Shown: positions 22,555 through 36,065, counted from the first letter of the stretch. The stretch is 64,000 nt of DNA from Eulemur rufifrons (GCF_041146395.1 NC_090997.1:31971501-32035500), one strand, 5' to 3'. Notes: a model not told the origin generated them from the sequence alone. Made by a program: numbers and translations.

Positions 22555-22810
22555 TACATAAATATAATTGATTTCTTCATTTTAGAAGTAATCTGTGCAT
22601 ATTATAGAAAAGTAGAAAATAGAAAACAGAAAAAAATCACTCATAGTTTTACCACCTGGAGACAACTCACTATTAACATTTTAGAATGTTTTCTTCCAGT
22701 CCCTTTTCTATGTACAAGCTGTGGTCTTTTAAAACTTCCTTAAATGCATATCACTTAAAACACTTATGCATTTGCTGTTACAAAACTTGAATGCAATCAT
22801 ATAACACATA
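22555..22810. repeat. Ancient interspersed repeat, family not assigned
   Basis: AGTAGAAAATAGAAAACAG, GTTTTACCACCTGGAGACAA, TTTTCTTCCAGTCCCTTTTC resemble a widely dispersed mammalian repeat. A related reversed copy seems to occur at 60395-60640. Confidence 0.4.
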
Positions 22811-23439
22811 CAAAATAGATAGGAAAGCCGAGGTGTAAGGACATTGCCTTGAAGTCAAGATTACAGGTTTTAATTCTAACTGATGTAACCTCAAGGGAGA
22901 AAACCAACATAGAGAAAGAGACATTTGAGTAACTGTGAGAGATTCTTCCAGCAGGTCTTGGTTTTCAAAAGATGTTCTTTTTCTCACCCAAAGCCATGTG
23001 GGACTGTAAACTCACAGCCAACGAACCACAAAACCTCAAAGGCATGTGTAGACATTCCAGTGGCACCAAAGGGCAACCACAGGAGAGTCCTGCCTCCTAC
23101 CATTCCTTCAATCCAAGTGTCTGTGAAACCAGGACTAATGCCAGGAATAGCAGTAGCAACTTACATGTGGGCAGGTGATAAAGAGCCTTTGTCCTTAAAG
23201 GCTGAACTCAGAGCCATTACAAGCTGAAAAGGCTGTATAGCATTAGCACACTCATAGGGATTCCAGGGAGTGGTCAGTCCAGGATGGACCAGCAGGCAAA
23301 AAAGATGGACAGGGAGTACTAGGGTGGGGACAGAGGAGGGACAGAATCTAGATTTGTGTTATCCCAGTCTTTCCTGGTCAAGGGCTTCCCTAGGACTTTT
23401 AGGACTTTTTCTAAAAGTGCAAATAAGGAAGAAATGGAA
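22811..23439. other. Intergenic, no feature recognised
   Basis: No repeat or gene recognised. Overlapping open frames of 68-100 codons in this stretch (22925-23227) have no recognisable domain. Confidence 0.4.
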
Positions 23440-23640
23440 GAAGGAACACCTCCACTATGTCAGGAACTGTACTGCATAATAAAAAACAAAAAGACATTAT
23501 CTTCTTTAATCTACACAACTTATTACTATTGCCATTTTATATATGAGACAAGTAACGTTCAAAGATGTTAAGTAACTTGCTAAGGGAAACTCGAAATGGT
23601 AGGCCAAAACCAAGCTTGGGTTCCTCTGACTCCAAAATGG
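23440..23640 (-). repeat. MIR-type SINE, reverse
   Basis: ATCTACACAACTTATTACTA, AAGATGTTAAGTAACTTGC and TTGGGTTCCTCTGACTCC match reverse MIR landmarks. Confidence 0.65.
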
Positions 23641-24189
23641 ATGTTCTTTCTATAATTTGTCATTTTCTGAGCATGAACATACACAAACACACACACTTAA
23701 GTACATTATCCATTTCATTGTGCATCTAATTGTTCCCTATTATTTTCTTTTCTTCACAAACTCTCAAGCTAAAGATCTTAAAGAGTTGATGAGATTTGCC
23801 CCTAGTACTGGTCACCAATTTCATGTCCTAATTGAGCAAGCTATCTCCAAAGTTACCTCACTGGGGGCTTGCTAAATGCTACAAAAAGCAGTGGTAAAGA
23901 TCTCTCATTAAAATTTCACATGTATAGGGATTATTCCTGTTTCTGTGTCCCAGCCCTTATATAAATTCTTTATTATTGACTCAATTTATAATGGCATTTG
24001 TTAAATTTTTATGTATTTGTGGTATTTTTTTCTCTGTTTCCCTGTGGTTCCAGCCATATCAAAATTTGTCTCAGATTCTAAACTCTAACAGATTAGGGAC
24101 CTTGATTATAATCTCTCCCATACCCCATACGTCATTTATTACCTGCTGCAATCATTTTGTATACTTCTAGGCAATCAAAACTTCAAACA

Positions 24190-24550
24190 ACACCATATTT
24201 AAAGCACAGTGCCAGCTGCTAAGGAGATTTTCGGAGCCAAATAATGCCTTCTCCATCCTCAAGGAAGAAGGAGGGACACACAAAACTGGGAAACACACTT
24301 TGGATGGACTAAAAGAACCACTCAAAAGAAAGTAAGTATTAACAGAACCATAAACAAAAGTGTTCTAGGGACAGGAAGGCAAAAGTAACCAGTTCTCTCC
24401 AGAAAGATTGAGAAGCATTTCACAGAGAAAGTGACCTTTTAGCTTGACCCTCAGGAATGAATCATCTTTTACAGGCAGAGAAAGGCAGAAATGGCTACTA
24501 GGCACTTGGAACAATGTGAGCAAAGACTCAGAGGCATGAACGTTCATGAG
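24190..24550 (-). repeat. Diverged L2 LINE, reverse
   Basis: Weak L2 order: CATCCTCAAGGAAGAAGGAG, GAAAGTGACCTTTTAGCTTGA, GGCAGAGAAAGGCAGAAATG, GAGCAAAGACTCAGAGGCAT. Confidence 0.45.
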
Positions 24551-26275
24551 TGTAATTATGTTTAAGGCATGACTTAGCTTTCTGAAAATATTACTTGTGT
24601 GTCATTGTTAACCCAGAGGTTGGGAAAATTAATATCATTACATTATATTTGGTAAATAAATAAATAAATAATAGGTCCAACAATGTTTCTGACTTTCTTA
24701 TATTAGTCTACCTTTCCTATCAATATTTTGTCACTGAAAATCAAATCAATCCATTAGCTGCAGTGGGAAATCTGGAAATAAAGATTTCAATTACAGGATG
24801 ACCCAGTTCTAGAACCTCTGTGTTGTCTACAAAGGATTCTCAGTTTGGAGATTCCATCAGGACATAAGGAAAGCCAAGTGCCCTGATGCCAGTGCCAAGG
24901 GAAAAGAAGAAAGACATCTTCGCCAGGACATGAAAAGTTACTTGTTACCACTTAAATGACAACATTTTTCTATTAATACTAGCAATAGGCTACTAAGCTT
25001 GCCTAAAGTCAGGTGCTAGGAAGGGTCAGTAGCATAAGCAGGTAGTTTTCCCTTGGGGAAGATGGGTAGAAAAAGTATAGATTACTTAAAAAAATAAAGA
25101 TCCAAGAGAGTCCTGGGCATATACTGAGTGATGGTTTCAGGCTGCACGAACGAAGGCACAGTGCCAAGAATGGGAGATGTGTTATGTGCAAGGAAAAGAT
25201 TTGAAATTGAAGTTGCTCTGAACAGTGAAATGAGCTCTCAAGTGGAGCTGAAAATGGAGACAGGGAAAAATGCAGAGTGTAGCTGGAACAACTCAAATGG
25301 AAATCAGCATGCCCATGGTGTATTTCGTAAAACCTCTTCAGTCGAGTAGAACAAAATAGTAAAGAAGCAATAAAAGAATAAATGACCTAGAATTATTGGC
25401 CTCTCCAAGCATAACCTACTACACAGGGTTGGTTTCAGAAACAGATGTAGAGAAATTGCAGCCCCACAAGGCTTTCGTCGCTGTAGATATTCTTTTAAGC
25501 TTTGTTATCCGACAGGACACTGTTGAATGTGTAAAATGTTATTACAAGAATCAGAGAAGTAGCCAGTAGAAATCTGTCTCCTGGTACAATATTGGGAAAT
25601 GTCTTTTGGCTACAGATTTGTGCCATAATAAAGTTGCCCATAAATACACACTCTCAATACAGAAGGCAAGAAATAAATAACTTTGATGTTATATCCAGAG
25701 GCTAAATGATAAATTGCTGGTATGCTATTGTGAGTAGTTATTTAAAAAGGAAAAAAAAAACCCAATAAGTTAGTTGACCCTTGTTGGATTATAAATAACC
25801 ATAAAAAAGACTTTTTTTAAAAAATTGAGAGATTAAGAAAAGCCTCAGGACTTTGCTATGTTGCCTGTAGAGCCCACCACGTTCATTCCTATTACTCTGT
25901 GTCCAGAGTTACACTGGCTGCAGATTCAGCTGTAATTTGTACAGTTGCAATTCATGTGCTGCCTTTAAAAATGAAACACTTTCTGCCAACCCCAAGGACT
26001 GCTATTTTCTCAAATGAGAAATAGTGAAATTAATTTTAGTACAAGACTTGTCTTTTCATGTATCGTATCATCTAAAAAATCACTCATCTTCTCTCTATCA
26101 TACTGCATGCCCAACGCTTCCAAGCCCTTCTCAAGCAAGCCCCAGCTCTTCCCCAAAGTTCCTCTAGTACCTGCAGAGAGCTGCTCTCCATTCTGATCAC
26201 TCCCAGGAAAGACTGTATACATGAAATGATGCTACATTCGGTTGCATAGTCAGAAGAGTATAGAGAAAGCAGGGG
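24551..26275. other. Intergenic, no feature recognised
   Basis: Unique-looking sequence with a short (TAAA)n run near 24653. Open frames around 25009-25349 and 26010-26222 on both strands have no recognisable domains. Confidence 0.45.
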
Positions 26276-26279
26276 CCTC

Positions 26280-26480
26280 TATAATAAAATCAGAAAACTT
26301 GGACTTGAGCCCTTGTTCCATCAATGCATGTCCTTTCCTTAGTCTCGTAGCAGCACTGAGCCTGTTCCTTTCCTGTCAAATGAGGACTTCCCTGGGAGGC
26401 CTATTGTGAGACTCAATGAGTTAATCCATGTGGGAGAACTTTATAAAGCATGAAGTGCTCTAAAAAGGTAATTATTATTT
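26280..26480 (+). repeat. MIR SINE
   Basis: AAACTTGGACTTGAGCCCTT, CCTGTCAAATGAGGACTTCC, CTATTGTGAGACTCAATGAG, TTATAAAGCATGAAGTGCTC follow MIR. Confidence 0.7.
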
Positions 26481-27070
26481 CAGAAATATTTACGAAGCAC
26501 CTGTTATATTCAGGGCACAGTTTTGAACACTCCATAGTAATCAAAACTGAAGAAGGCAGATTCCCAACTCTCAAGGACCTTAAAATATAGGAGAGGAGGG
26601 TAGACATGGATCTAAATCATTAAACACAGGATAGTACACAGCAAGTGCCTTAAGCAATACCACCAGGACTTCAACTCAGTTTGACAAACATTCATGAAAC
26701 AGGCTCTTGAGATACAAAGGTAAACACAGTAGGTCATTGTCAACCTGTCCAGTTGGAAGACAGACACACAACAATGAAATACAATGTAGAGAATGATAAA
26801 CACTATAAAGAAAGTACATATCAGGGGTCAATTAGGTCTGGGTAGATAGACACACAGAAAGGCTTTGACCTAAATGTCTAATGGTAAAGTTTGAGAGGAG
26901 CTGTCAGAGCTTAGAATCTGTTTCCAAAGATTGGGTTTTTCTTCCAGACAAGGTGAAAAGGAGCAAATCTGGTACCACACTAATCAGCTCGGTGGGCCTG
27001 GGAAGAAGTGGATGTGACCGTGGAGATTCAGCTGAGCTGGGAAAACACCCGAGTGAGAGATTAATGGTAG
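26481..27070 (-). repeat. Diverged L2 LINE, reverse
   Basis: Begins with a reversed L2 end (ATTTACGAAGCACCTGTTAT, CAACTCTCAAGGACCTTAAA), with a second similar 3'-like segment near 26680 (AAACATTCATGAAACAGGCTC) and L2-like body after it. Could be two overlapping copies. Confidence 0.45.
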
Positions 27071-27239
27071 GTTAGTGACTTCTGCAAGGCCACAGCCGAA
27101 ACCCAACTGCAATGGTGGGGAGAAGAGAGTAGCGTCAGCAGAGGTCGGGGAGCTAAGGAATGGGAAAAGCTAAGACAGTGCTTAGAGGAGGACACGATTC
27201 TTTTGGGGTTTTTTTTGGTTTTTTTAAATAATAATTTTA

Positions 27240-27420
27240 AAATAATTAACACTTGTATGATATTTACTACCTGCTGGGTATTGTTCTAAGTATTTTACCT
27301 AGATTAACTCATTTATTGCACAGCAACCATAAGTGGTAGGTGCAACTATTCCCACTGCCGTGATGACGAAACTGAGATGGGGACAGCTGATGACATCTGT
27401 GGACTGAGAAAAAGGGGCCA
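27240..27420 (-). repeat. MIR-type SINE, reverse
   Basis: TTAACACTTGTATGATATTTAC, TAGATTAACTCATTTATTGC and GATGACGAAACTGAGATGGG are typical reverse-MIR phrases. Confidence 0.6.
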
Positions 27421-27809
27421 GCACAGAGAGAGAGATGGCAGATGACAGGAAGGAGGCCATCAGAACTGACAATGGGAAGAACTCCGGGATGAGGGGGGAA
27501 CTGTAACTTTCCTTTCTATACTATTATTTGACTCCTAACTTCACAATAGGCATTATCACTTTTGTAATCAGAAAATTAAACAATATAAAAATAAGAGATC
27601 ACTTAAATGGTTTATATTGTTTTAAAATTAGTCTCCATTTCTTCTATATAAAAATAAGCTTTCTAATAAGGGAGTTGGCTCCCTGAGAGTAGGAATGGTG
27701 CCTTATTTCTCCCTCTCCCCTATCAACTAGCACCTGACGTGTGTATTTTATTTATTTTCATTTTTTATTTTAATTTTTTGTTGTTGTTTACATGCAAGTC
27801 TGACCATGA

Positions 27810-27841
<32 letters not shown>

Positions 27842-28835
27842 ATGTGTGTCTTTTAAAGGGAACAAAAACCAAAAAACCAAAGCCCTTGTTACCATTGCCC
27901 TAAATTTAGCTTTCAGTATATTAACTACCCTATATTGCTGCCTTGAAGTACTTTTAGGATCTGTTTTTAATTTTTCCTTCCTTCCAGTCCCCCTTGCATT
28001 GTCCCACTTCCTATCACCACTACTCTTGGACCTTAGAAAATATGAAAAGCCTTTTGGGGCCGGCCAGATGGCAGGTCTGTTCTGTTACTCACTATTGTTT
28101 CCTGTATTGGGGGGATTTACAAGACCAGGATATCCATGTAATAATTTGAGCATACTGTCATTTTGTTTTCTTGTCATTTTCACAGGCTTAGGGGAGTTAT
28201 AGGTTAAATTGCAGTCTTTTATATTCAGTCTTAAAATAATTTAGCTTTCTCTCAAGTCGTTAACTATTGAAATTGGTTGTTGTTGTTTATTTAGGAGAGG
28301 GGAAAGCAAAACTGGCATTTCATGTTATTGTTTTGTGTATTTTGATATTCCTTCGTTTCCCCTCTTTCCCTCTTAGCAAACCCATCCCTGAGATTCAAGT
28401 TTCTCCTTATTCCTATGAGAATTATTCCTGCTAGGTTCCTCACTTCTACACATTAAAAATTCAAGGAAGGAAGCCTAGATTCCTAATTTTCATGTATAAG
28501 AAACCCATCCTCCCAAGTTCCAATGTGGGTCCAAGCAGGGCTTTTTCTAGGAAAAAATCATTTGGGAGGAATAAAAATAAGCATTTTGTCTGTCTCCATA
28601 TGCTGGCCCTTGTGTGGACCTACATCTAGCGCACCCACAAATGAGGAAGACAGAAGTGTGCACACGCTTCACACGAGAAGGGCAGGTAAGAGGGCTCCCA
28701 GGAGAGTGAAAAGAGAACACTTAACATAGAATGTAGGCTCTATTCCCAGTATAATTATATTGAAGCTGCTACTTATTGCCTGATATTCTGGAACTATTTG
28801 TCCTTTGAACTTTTTGATCCATACAGCTGTTAGAA
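27421..28835. other. Intergenic, only a microsatellite recognised
   Basis: Unique-looking apart from the TG repeat at 27811. The 130-codon open frame starting at 27810 begins inside that repeat (Cys-Val dipeptides) and has no supporting context. Confidence 0.45.
27811..27840. repeat. (TG)15 microsatellite
   Basis: Fifteen uninterrupted TG units, followed by an imperfect CATGTGTGTC extension. Confidence 0.98.
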
Positions 28836-28843
28836 GAGCATAT

Positions 28844-29265
<422 letters not shown>

Positions 29266-30232
29266 ATATAGTCAATCCAAAAGCCTAAAAATTTTAGGAG
29301 TGATTGAATATTCAGTATATCTTTGGATCTTGGAATACATTTTAGGTCTCATTTTTAAAATTAAGATAAAGATTGTATCTGAGGTTAAAATAGAGTCAAA
29401 GCTATTCACCAAATTATCTCTCCCTTTTCTACAAACATGCACATAAACATTAACTAAAAGGGCTCTTTTGGGGCTGCTCAAGGGACTTACCAAGCAATCT
29501 GACCTAGTTATCTTCATACCAGCTGTATGTAGCATCGCTAAACTTGCTAATGAGCTAGCAAAGTAGTTTGGCATGGAAAATTATCTTTACATGCTAATGA
29601 GCCTCTGAGCCAAGAAAGCAAAAGAAGCATATTCCTGCTGAAAGTAATTAGGATAATGCTCAGTACTTAAAAACAAAGTCATCTAGTCAAAGAGCTTACA
29701 TAATTCTGGCCTTGAACACCAGGATATATGAGGAGCTTTGGGATACAGAAAGCCATTCCTTGCTTTAATTTCTGGTTTCCAAGTATGTGATAGGTCAGCA
29801 TTCAGTAGGTCAAAGTAGAGAATATTAACATTTAAAATAACAAAACTTTTCACCCCTCAGTCACAAGTGGAAACTGGAGAATCACACCCCAATTTAGGGG
29901 GCACAAACTAAGATAAATCACACTTCAAAGTCTCAGTTATCAGCTAACTGCAGCAATGATCTCTACTCAGTTTCTTGGCTTTGTTTGCAACTGCATTTCA
30001 CTCCTGGTTGGTTTCATTTTCAAGTTAGGCAGATAGACTAAGGCCCTTTCCTCCAGGGGCAAGGACTTACTTCCTGCAATGCACAGAAGGCAGTGAAACA
30101 CAATTCTCATGACACTCAGTTCAAGTGGCTCTTTGTCTTGTAAAACCTCTAGGCTTAGGTCCATGTCGCACTCACGTTGTCTTTGCAAAAATTTGCATTT
30201 CATCCTCAATAATATATAAACAAAATATGTAA
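29266..30232. other. Intergenic, no feature recognised
   Basis: Unique-looking sequence; open frames of 100 and 109 codons on the minus strand have no recognisable domain. Confidence 0.4.
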
Positions 30233-30353
30233 AGTGACCCATTCTTCCCAGTTGTTTACCCAATACTTTCCCAGTTTTAGCCCTAAAAGTCCACATCCTG
30301 GGAATGGCCCCCTATGCCTGTCCCAGACAAATCAGGATGGTTGGATACCCTAA
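30233..30353. mobile_element. MER53-like palindromic MITE
   Basis: GTGACCCATTCTTCCCAG at one end and GATGGTTGGATACCC at the other are inverted counterparts, with CTTTCCCAGTTTTAGCCC inside. This matches the MER53 element as I remember it. Confidence 0.65.
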
Positions 30354-30489
30354 AAACAACCAGAATCAGAATCAAGTCTGGAGTAGACTCTGAGCTATTG
30401 GACCCATCCTTCAGGCCGTGTATTCTTCCCTGATAGTGATAATACAAGCCAAAGTGGGACAGATTGATACCACCAGCCACCATGTAAAC

Positions 30490-30680
30490 TCCATGCTTTG
30501 AATGTGCTCTCTAGAATGCTCCCAGCAAATGTGTAAGGTAACTCCCTTTGTCCCAATATTATGATATAAAGAAACTGAGGCTCTGATAAATTAAGTGACC
30601 TGCCTAAGATCACACTGGTAGTAAGTGGTACAGTTGAGATTCAGGTCTAGTTCTGTCTGACTTCGAAGTGCTCATTCTAT
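30490..30680 (-). repeat. MIR SINE, reverse
   Basis: AAAGAAACTGAGGCTCTGAT, TTAAGTGACCTGCCTAAGAT, CACACTGGTAGTAAGTGG are strong reverse-MIR landmarks. Confidence 0.8.
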
Positions 30681-33600
30681 TTCACTCTCTGCCTCTTGCA
30701 TTCTGAAGTCCATCAAGCATAACAAATTTTAAGAAAACCTACACAGAGGAGATTTTAAAAGAGCTAATGACAAAATAGGTAAAAAAATATATAGAGTAAG
30801 AATGGAAATAACAAAATATCAGAATCTATATGAATTCATCAAAATATAGGGCAGAAATAAGACAACCAGCAGCTAATTGATGGATTGCAAATTGCCCAAA
30901 GTCAAATTCATAAGATTCTTTATAACATACTTTCAAGTATTCAAATAAAATACCACCTTAGGTAAAAAGAGTTTTCTATTTATATGAAGGAAATATTTTT
31001 TTCCTAATTATTTCTCCTCAGAGTAAGAATGTCTAGTATAAATGTGATTTGTTGCTTAAATTTTGGTATTTTGATTTATCCTATATAAAGAAAAAGAGGA
31101 TCATAAAGCTGCCACTTAAGAACTGTCTGAAAGGTACAGTAACTGTTGATTTATAATTTAAATCCTAACTATGCAGATTTATTCTCGGCACACATCTAAA
31201 TCTGAGTTAAGTCAGCACATATTTCTGCAATAACAGAATTTCAAGGATACTGCTAAAGAAATTCATGTCTGCTGCTTTTTATTTGACATTCTTGTATGCT
31301 CCTAATGTCTTCCAACTCATCAGTCCTACACTGGGTCCTTGCAAATGTGCATACCAAAAATTTCCTTCTTGTAGCTACACATTGAGAAAAGGAGTTGACG
31401 TCCACCAAAGTTAATGGTAGAGAGTCTTGACATGTGAAAGCTAATGGAAGGGTCTCCATGTGAACCTCTCAGCAGAACAGCAGACAGGCAGACTTTCTGG
31501 CACTGACCTTTAACTGACCTTTAACTGACCTTTTTTAGTAGGTGCTCTTACTTCACCCCATCTTAAGGTTGTTAAGCAACTTTTTAAAAATGTTAAATAT
31601 TCAGGTGTGGTCAGACTACCAGATTGCTGGTAGAATTTCAGCAACCAGCTCTAAAATTGTCAGGTCTCAATTATACCCTAATTTTTGTATTGTGGCTCAC
31701 CAAATACTACTGACATCTTCTGGAAAGGGTTAATACAATGGCTTTAGGATATCATTTCCTTCTAGCTCTAGGATATTTTTTCTCAGAGAAGATCTAGACA
31801 TAACACATTTCAGAGTTTTCTATAAAGGTCTTTTTCTGAGGAAAGCTTGTATAGACTTCATGTTGGTATGGAAACACCACTGAAATGTTACACTTGTCAA
31901 ACATGACTAAGATACTCCTTGGCAGCATTTACCAACTAGCCGTGATAGAGCATCAGGGATATAATTTAGCCTGTATGGATTAGATATTCTCTAAAAGATG
32001 TACAGTGTTTCCTAGTAGCAAGGATGACTTCCTGTGAACTTCATGTGAAAATTAAATGGACTCTCATAGTGTTTTAAACTCGTATTTGTGGGCATTAAGT
32101 TAGGGCTGGGAATCTTCAACTAGCTGATGAAGAATATAAAAGAACCAAGAATGAGGAAAAAAGTTTAGTTCCTTTTACTTTAAATTAGGTACTACATGTA
32201 TTCAGCATAATCAGATTTTCTTAAATCCTTATAACTGCTTCATCTGCACTATCAGAGAAAAAAAATGGACAAGAAAAACCTGAAAGAAATGTAAACTGAA
32301 TTTTATAATTGCAATACCTGTAAGCTTCTGAAAATCTCAGGGGTTGTATTATATTTCTTTATTTGGCCAATGAATGTGCAGATGTATTCCTTCTTTGGAT
32401 ATATTTTGCTTCATCCCCAATGGAAAAAAAAAAAAAACATGCAAGCTTCACTTTATTCTGGGAATTCGTGAAGTATGTATGGATATTCTGAATAGTGACA
32501 AAAATTAAACCATATAAACAGAAAAAACTCTAAAATAATTATTTTACACAAAAACTCAACTGAAAGGGTTAAAGACTAGCCATTAGTTCTCAAAACAATT
32601 TCAGTACAAACCAACACATATGTGTAATACAAACTATAGGTCATGTTTCCTACTTACCTATGCTCTTTCTACATCAATCATTATACATTAGCAAGACAAG
32701 ATTGGGCACAAATGGACATGTTAATTGCCCATGCCATTAGAGTTCCCATATTTCTGTGGTATGAATGAAATTGCAAAACTATTAATTAAAATTAAAATTA
32801 CTAATTTGGGTGTTTCTTAAAAAGCTTACATTTTTATACAGGAATGTGAGAGTGAACAGAACAGAAATAGCTCTCAAGGTAGTTGTTGAGTAAAGAAGTT
32901 GGTTTTTACAGTTTTCATTTTGTTAGGAACTCATAAGCATTGTTTTTTTAGAAACGTAGAAGTTGTAGCGTTGTGGGCTGGGGTAGGGTTAGGAAAGAGG
33001 AGAGACAAACTGGAAGAATCCTGGAACAAGGGCTTTGGGATTTTCACTAGTGGCAAAACAAGTAGAAATCAGGTTGAAAGATTCTCAAAATATCTTATAT
33101 CTGCTAGCAGCAAACTGTGAGTCAGATCCATTTTGTTCCTCTGCAAGGGGACAAAACAGGAAATAATTTGGGAATCTAATAATGTTTCTTTTCTATTGTA
33201 TACTTGGAGAGTTTTGATTTCCTAATTAAAATTGTAATCTTTCTCAGTTGTCATGTAAATATTTTCTCCATATCCTGAATATTAGCGTGTCATAACAATC
33301 TCCTAGGAGGGGCTAATGTGACACATTGTCACACCCAGGCAGGTCACACAATATGCGCTGAATGCAACTCACAGCAGCCAAATATAAGGAAGAGTAGAAA
33401 AACAAACCCATTTCAAAGTAGGTGTCAGTATTCATGTGAGGGAATATAGTCTCTTGACGATAAAAATTAAGCCATCCAAACAATTGACAAAGTGATTATA
33501 AAGTGCTTTTACATGTACAAACACAATAAAAAAGATTTAAACTTGACACCACTCCTAAATACAAAATTCAGTGCAAGTCAACACCTATGTGTAATTACAT

Positions 33601-33880
33601 ATTATATCTCTCTACTCCTTAAACTAGAAATATTAGGAAACAGGGCAGTCAAAGACACTAGAAATCTAATCAAAAGGGTCAAGGGCCCTACTTACCCCAG
33701 TGCCCCTCCCTACAGTGAGGGGAACTTGGGGAAACTGAAGCCCAGATTTTGTTGGCACTGTAGGTCATACTATTATCTTTTAAAATACTTCAGTGCGTGA
33801 GCTAAGGAAGATGAAGATCATTGTTAAGAAGTGTGAATGATCTGAGATTTTACCCTACTTGCAAATTAACATGATAGGCT
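30681..33880. other. Intergenic, unique-looking
   Basis: No gene or interspersed repeat recognised in these 3.2 kb. It contains the TGACCT array at 31504-31531 (separate entry) and a poly-A run near 32425. Confidence 0.45.
31504..31531 (-). promoter_or_regulatory. Triple nuclear-receptor half-site, two overlapping DR5
   Basis: Plus strand reads TGACCT, then TTAAC, then TGACCT, then TTAAC, then TGACCT. On the minus strand this is three perfect AGGTCA half-sites with exact 5-base spacers. DR5 of AGGTCA is the classical retinoic-acid receptor/RXR element. It arose as an 11-base tandem repeat. Whether it is bound is unknown. Confidence 0.55.
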
Positions 33881-33889
33881 ACCATACAT

Positions 33890-34640
33890 TCACAGAGCCT
33901 GGCTGAAGACACAAGATCCCCAGGTCAGAGACAAATGACAGTTTATTACTCATAAAAATAGCTGTAGCCAGAGTATAAGCATTTGTGCTGGTCCCCTGAG
34001 CCCCAATTCCCACAGGGTAATGTGAAAAAGACCAAGTGATATCTGCACATTAGTGGGGCATGTTGCAGGAGAGTTTAAGGAACCCAAATGTTTTATAAGG
34101 AGCAGTAAGCCTGATGGACCTTGCCCTGCAAGGAGGCATATGTATTATACTGGAGAGTAAGGAAATTCGATCGTGCTCCAGATAAAGACAGGATCATTAT
34201 CTTCCAAAGCTGTTCACTATACAGACATCCTTGAACAGTTAATCTGCAACAAAGACAGTGAGTACCTCTGCTCAGAAAATATGTGGAAACTTAAAAGACC
34301 CATGGAGAATTGTCTCCTAACATGCACCGGCCAATGAAACTCCACATTGATACAAATGACTTATGGTTCTTTCTTCAAAGCTTTCCAACTGAAGCTTAGG
34401 ACAGCACAATACCATCCTCCTCAGAAACTCCATAGTTACCACCCTAGTCCCAAATTGCCTCATTTTTTTTCCTTTTGCTCCCCAGTGGCTTCTCCGTATT
34501 GATTCTAGACCTTCTCTTTAATCTTATTTTTGCTCTAGTGCCTGAGCTACTTGTTCCCAGCCCCAGATCTTAGATTCTCCTGTGACTCACGTGTCTAGCT
34601 CATACCTTCTGGAAAGATGCTCCCATAGGTAACCTACCAG
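33890..34640 (-). mobile_element. Probable endogenous retrovirus LTR, reverse
   Basis: On the minus strand: a TATA-like TTATAAAAC near 34098, then AATAAA (complement at 33942-33947) followed by an ACTGTCATTTGTC segment and GACCTGGGGATCTTGTGTC. This TATA / poly-A signal / U5-like order is characteristic of a gammaretrovirus-like (ERV1) LTR. The exact family and ends are not assigned, and no retroviral genes are seen beside it. Confidence 0.5.
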
Positions 34641-35124
34641 TAACAACGTCCTTACCTAACTAATCCTGGAACTCCAGTACTGCCCTGATAAGGAGCTCTC
34701 CCCTCGGAGGGCACTTATTGGCTATGAAACTGATAGTTCCTAGGGCTACATAGGACAACCTATAGGTGACTGGAAAATCACGACAGGGAACCGGGATTGA
34801 GTTCAGCCTGCTCTGGCTTCTTTTTAAATATATATGAGTTGTCTAGGGAAAGATGAGTCTCATCCTATGCATATGCAATTTTAGTTAATGTTGTTTGGAA
34901 TAGTCTTTCAGTCTGTAAACCCAATATGTTGCCTTAAAAACAGGTCCCCATGTGAAACGCATGCAATCAATTTTGAAATTATCATTCAGAACACCTTCAT
35001 AAAATGGAACGAACCCAACAGATACAGATATCCAGAATGTCAGGATTTAAGTAATAAGCAGCATTTTCTTCTTTATTTAATTGTTTTAAAGTCAAGAAAT
35101 GAAGAGCAAAGAATCCAACTTAGG

Positions 35125-35496
35125 TATACAGACGATCCTCTACTTACAATGAGGTTACATCCTGATAAACCCATCATAAGTTTGAAATATTAAGTCAAAA
35201 ATGTATTTAATACATCTAACCTACCAAACATCATAGTTTAGCCTAGCCTAACTTAGACGTGCTCATAACACTTACATTAGCCTAGAATTGGGCAAAATCT
35301 AACACAAAACCTATTTTATAATAAAGTTTTGAATATCTCATGTAATTTACTGAATACTTTACTGAAAGTAAAAAAAACAGACTGGTTGTATGCCTACTCA
35401 AAGTACAGTTTCTACTGAACGTGCATCGCTTTCACACCATCATAAAGTTGAAAAATTGTAAGTTGAGCCATTTGTACGTCAGGGACCATCTGTACA
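35125..35496. mobile_element. TcMar-Tigger non-autonomous element with terminal inverted repeats
   Basis: The left end TATACAGACGATCCTCTACTT and the right end, read in complement TGTACAGATGGTCCCTGACG, are imperfect inverted repeats beginning at TA. The inside has a characteristic run TAACCTACCAAACATCATAG and TAGCCTAGCCTAAC. About 370 bp, non-coding. Confidence 0.7.
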
Positions 35497-36065
35497 TGGA
35501 AATAGAAAGGTACTCAAAGTAAGAAAATTCTTTCTTGATTATTTTGTTCTTGAAACAGTGGAATAATTTACACCATTTAAAAAATACAAGATCATGTTTC
35601 AAATGACTAAATGGTATTAAGAATACAATATGGGGGAACAGTTCAGTTATTCTCCTTAGCAAAGAAACATGTAAATATATTTATTCGAAGAATTTCAATA
35701 TTTAGAGTGGATTTTAAATGCTCCCTTGTATCTCTTTTCTCCTTGAAGATATTTTAACCACTTAATGTTCTCAAATGGAAAATTATTGGGAGTTATGTAG
35801 CCCCCATGAAAAGGGAGGCAGTTTTTAAAATAAGGAGAATCCCCAGAATTTGGGGACAAGATCAGAAATTTTTCTACCTTGGAATTCATGATTAAAAAAA
35901 TAAAATTAATGAAATGAGCCATCAGTAAAATAAGTTTGCCCCAAATGATGATTAGCTCATGTGTTGCCAATAGAACTTAAGGTTTCCCCAGTTTCTTCCT
36001 GGAGTTCACATTATCTCATTAAAATTTAATCAGGAAAACACTAGTATAAAATGTTTAAAGAAGTA
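35497..36065. other. Intergenic, no feature recognised
   Basis: A/T-rich; open frames on the minus strand (76 and 91 codons) have no recognisable domain. Confidence 0.4.

Noticed and set aside
27810..28202. 130-codon open frame beginning in Cys-Val repeats
   Set aside because: It starts inside the TG microsatellite; the rest shows no domain, and the composition is that of random A/T-rich DNA.
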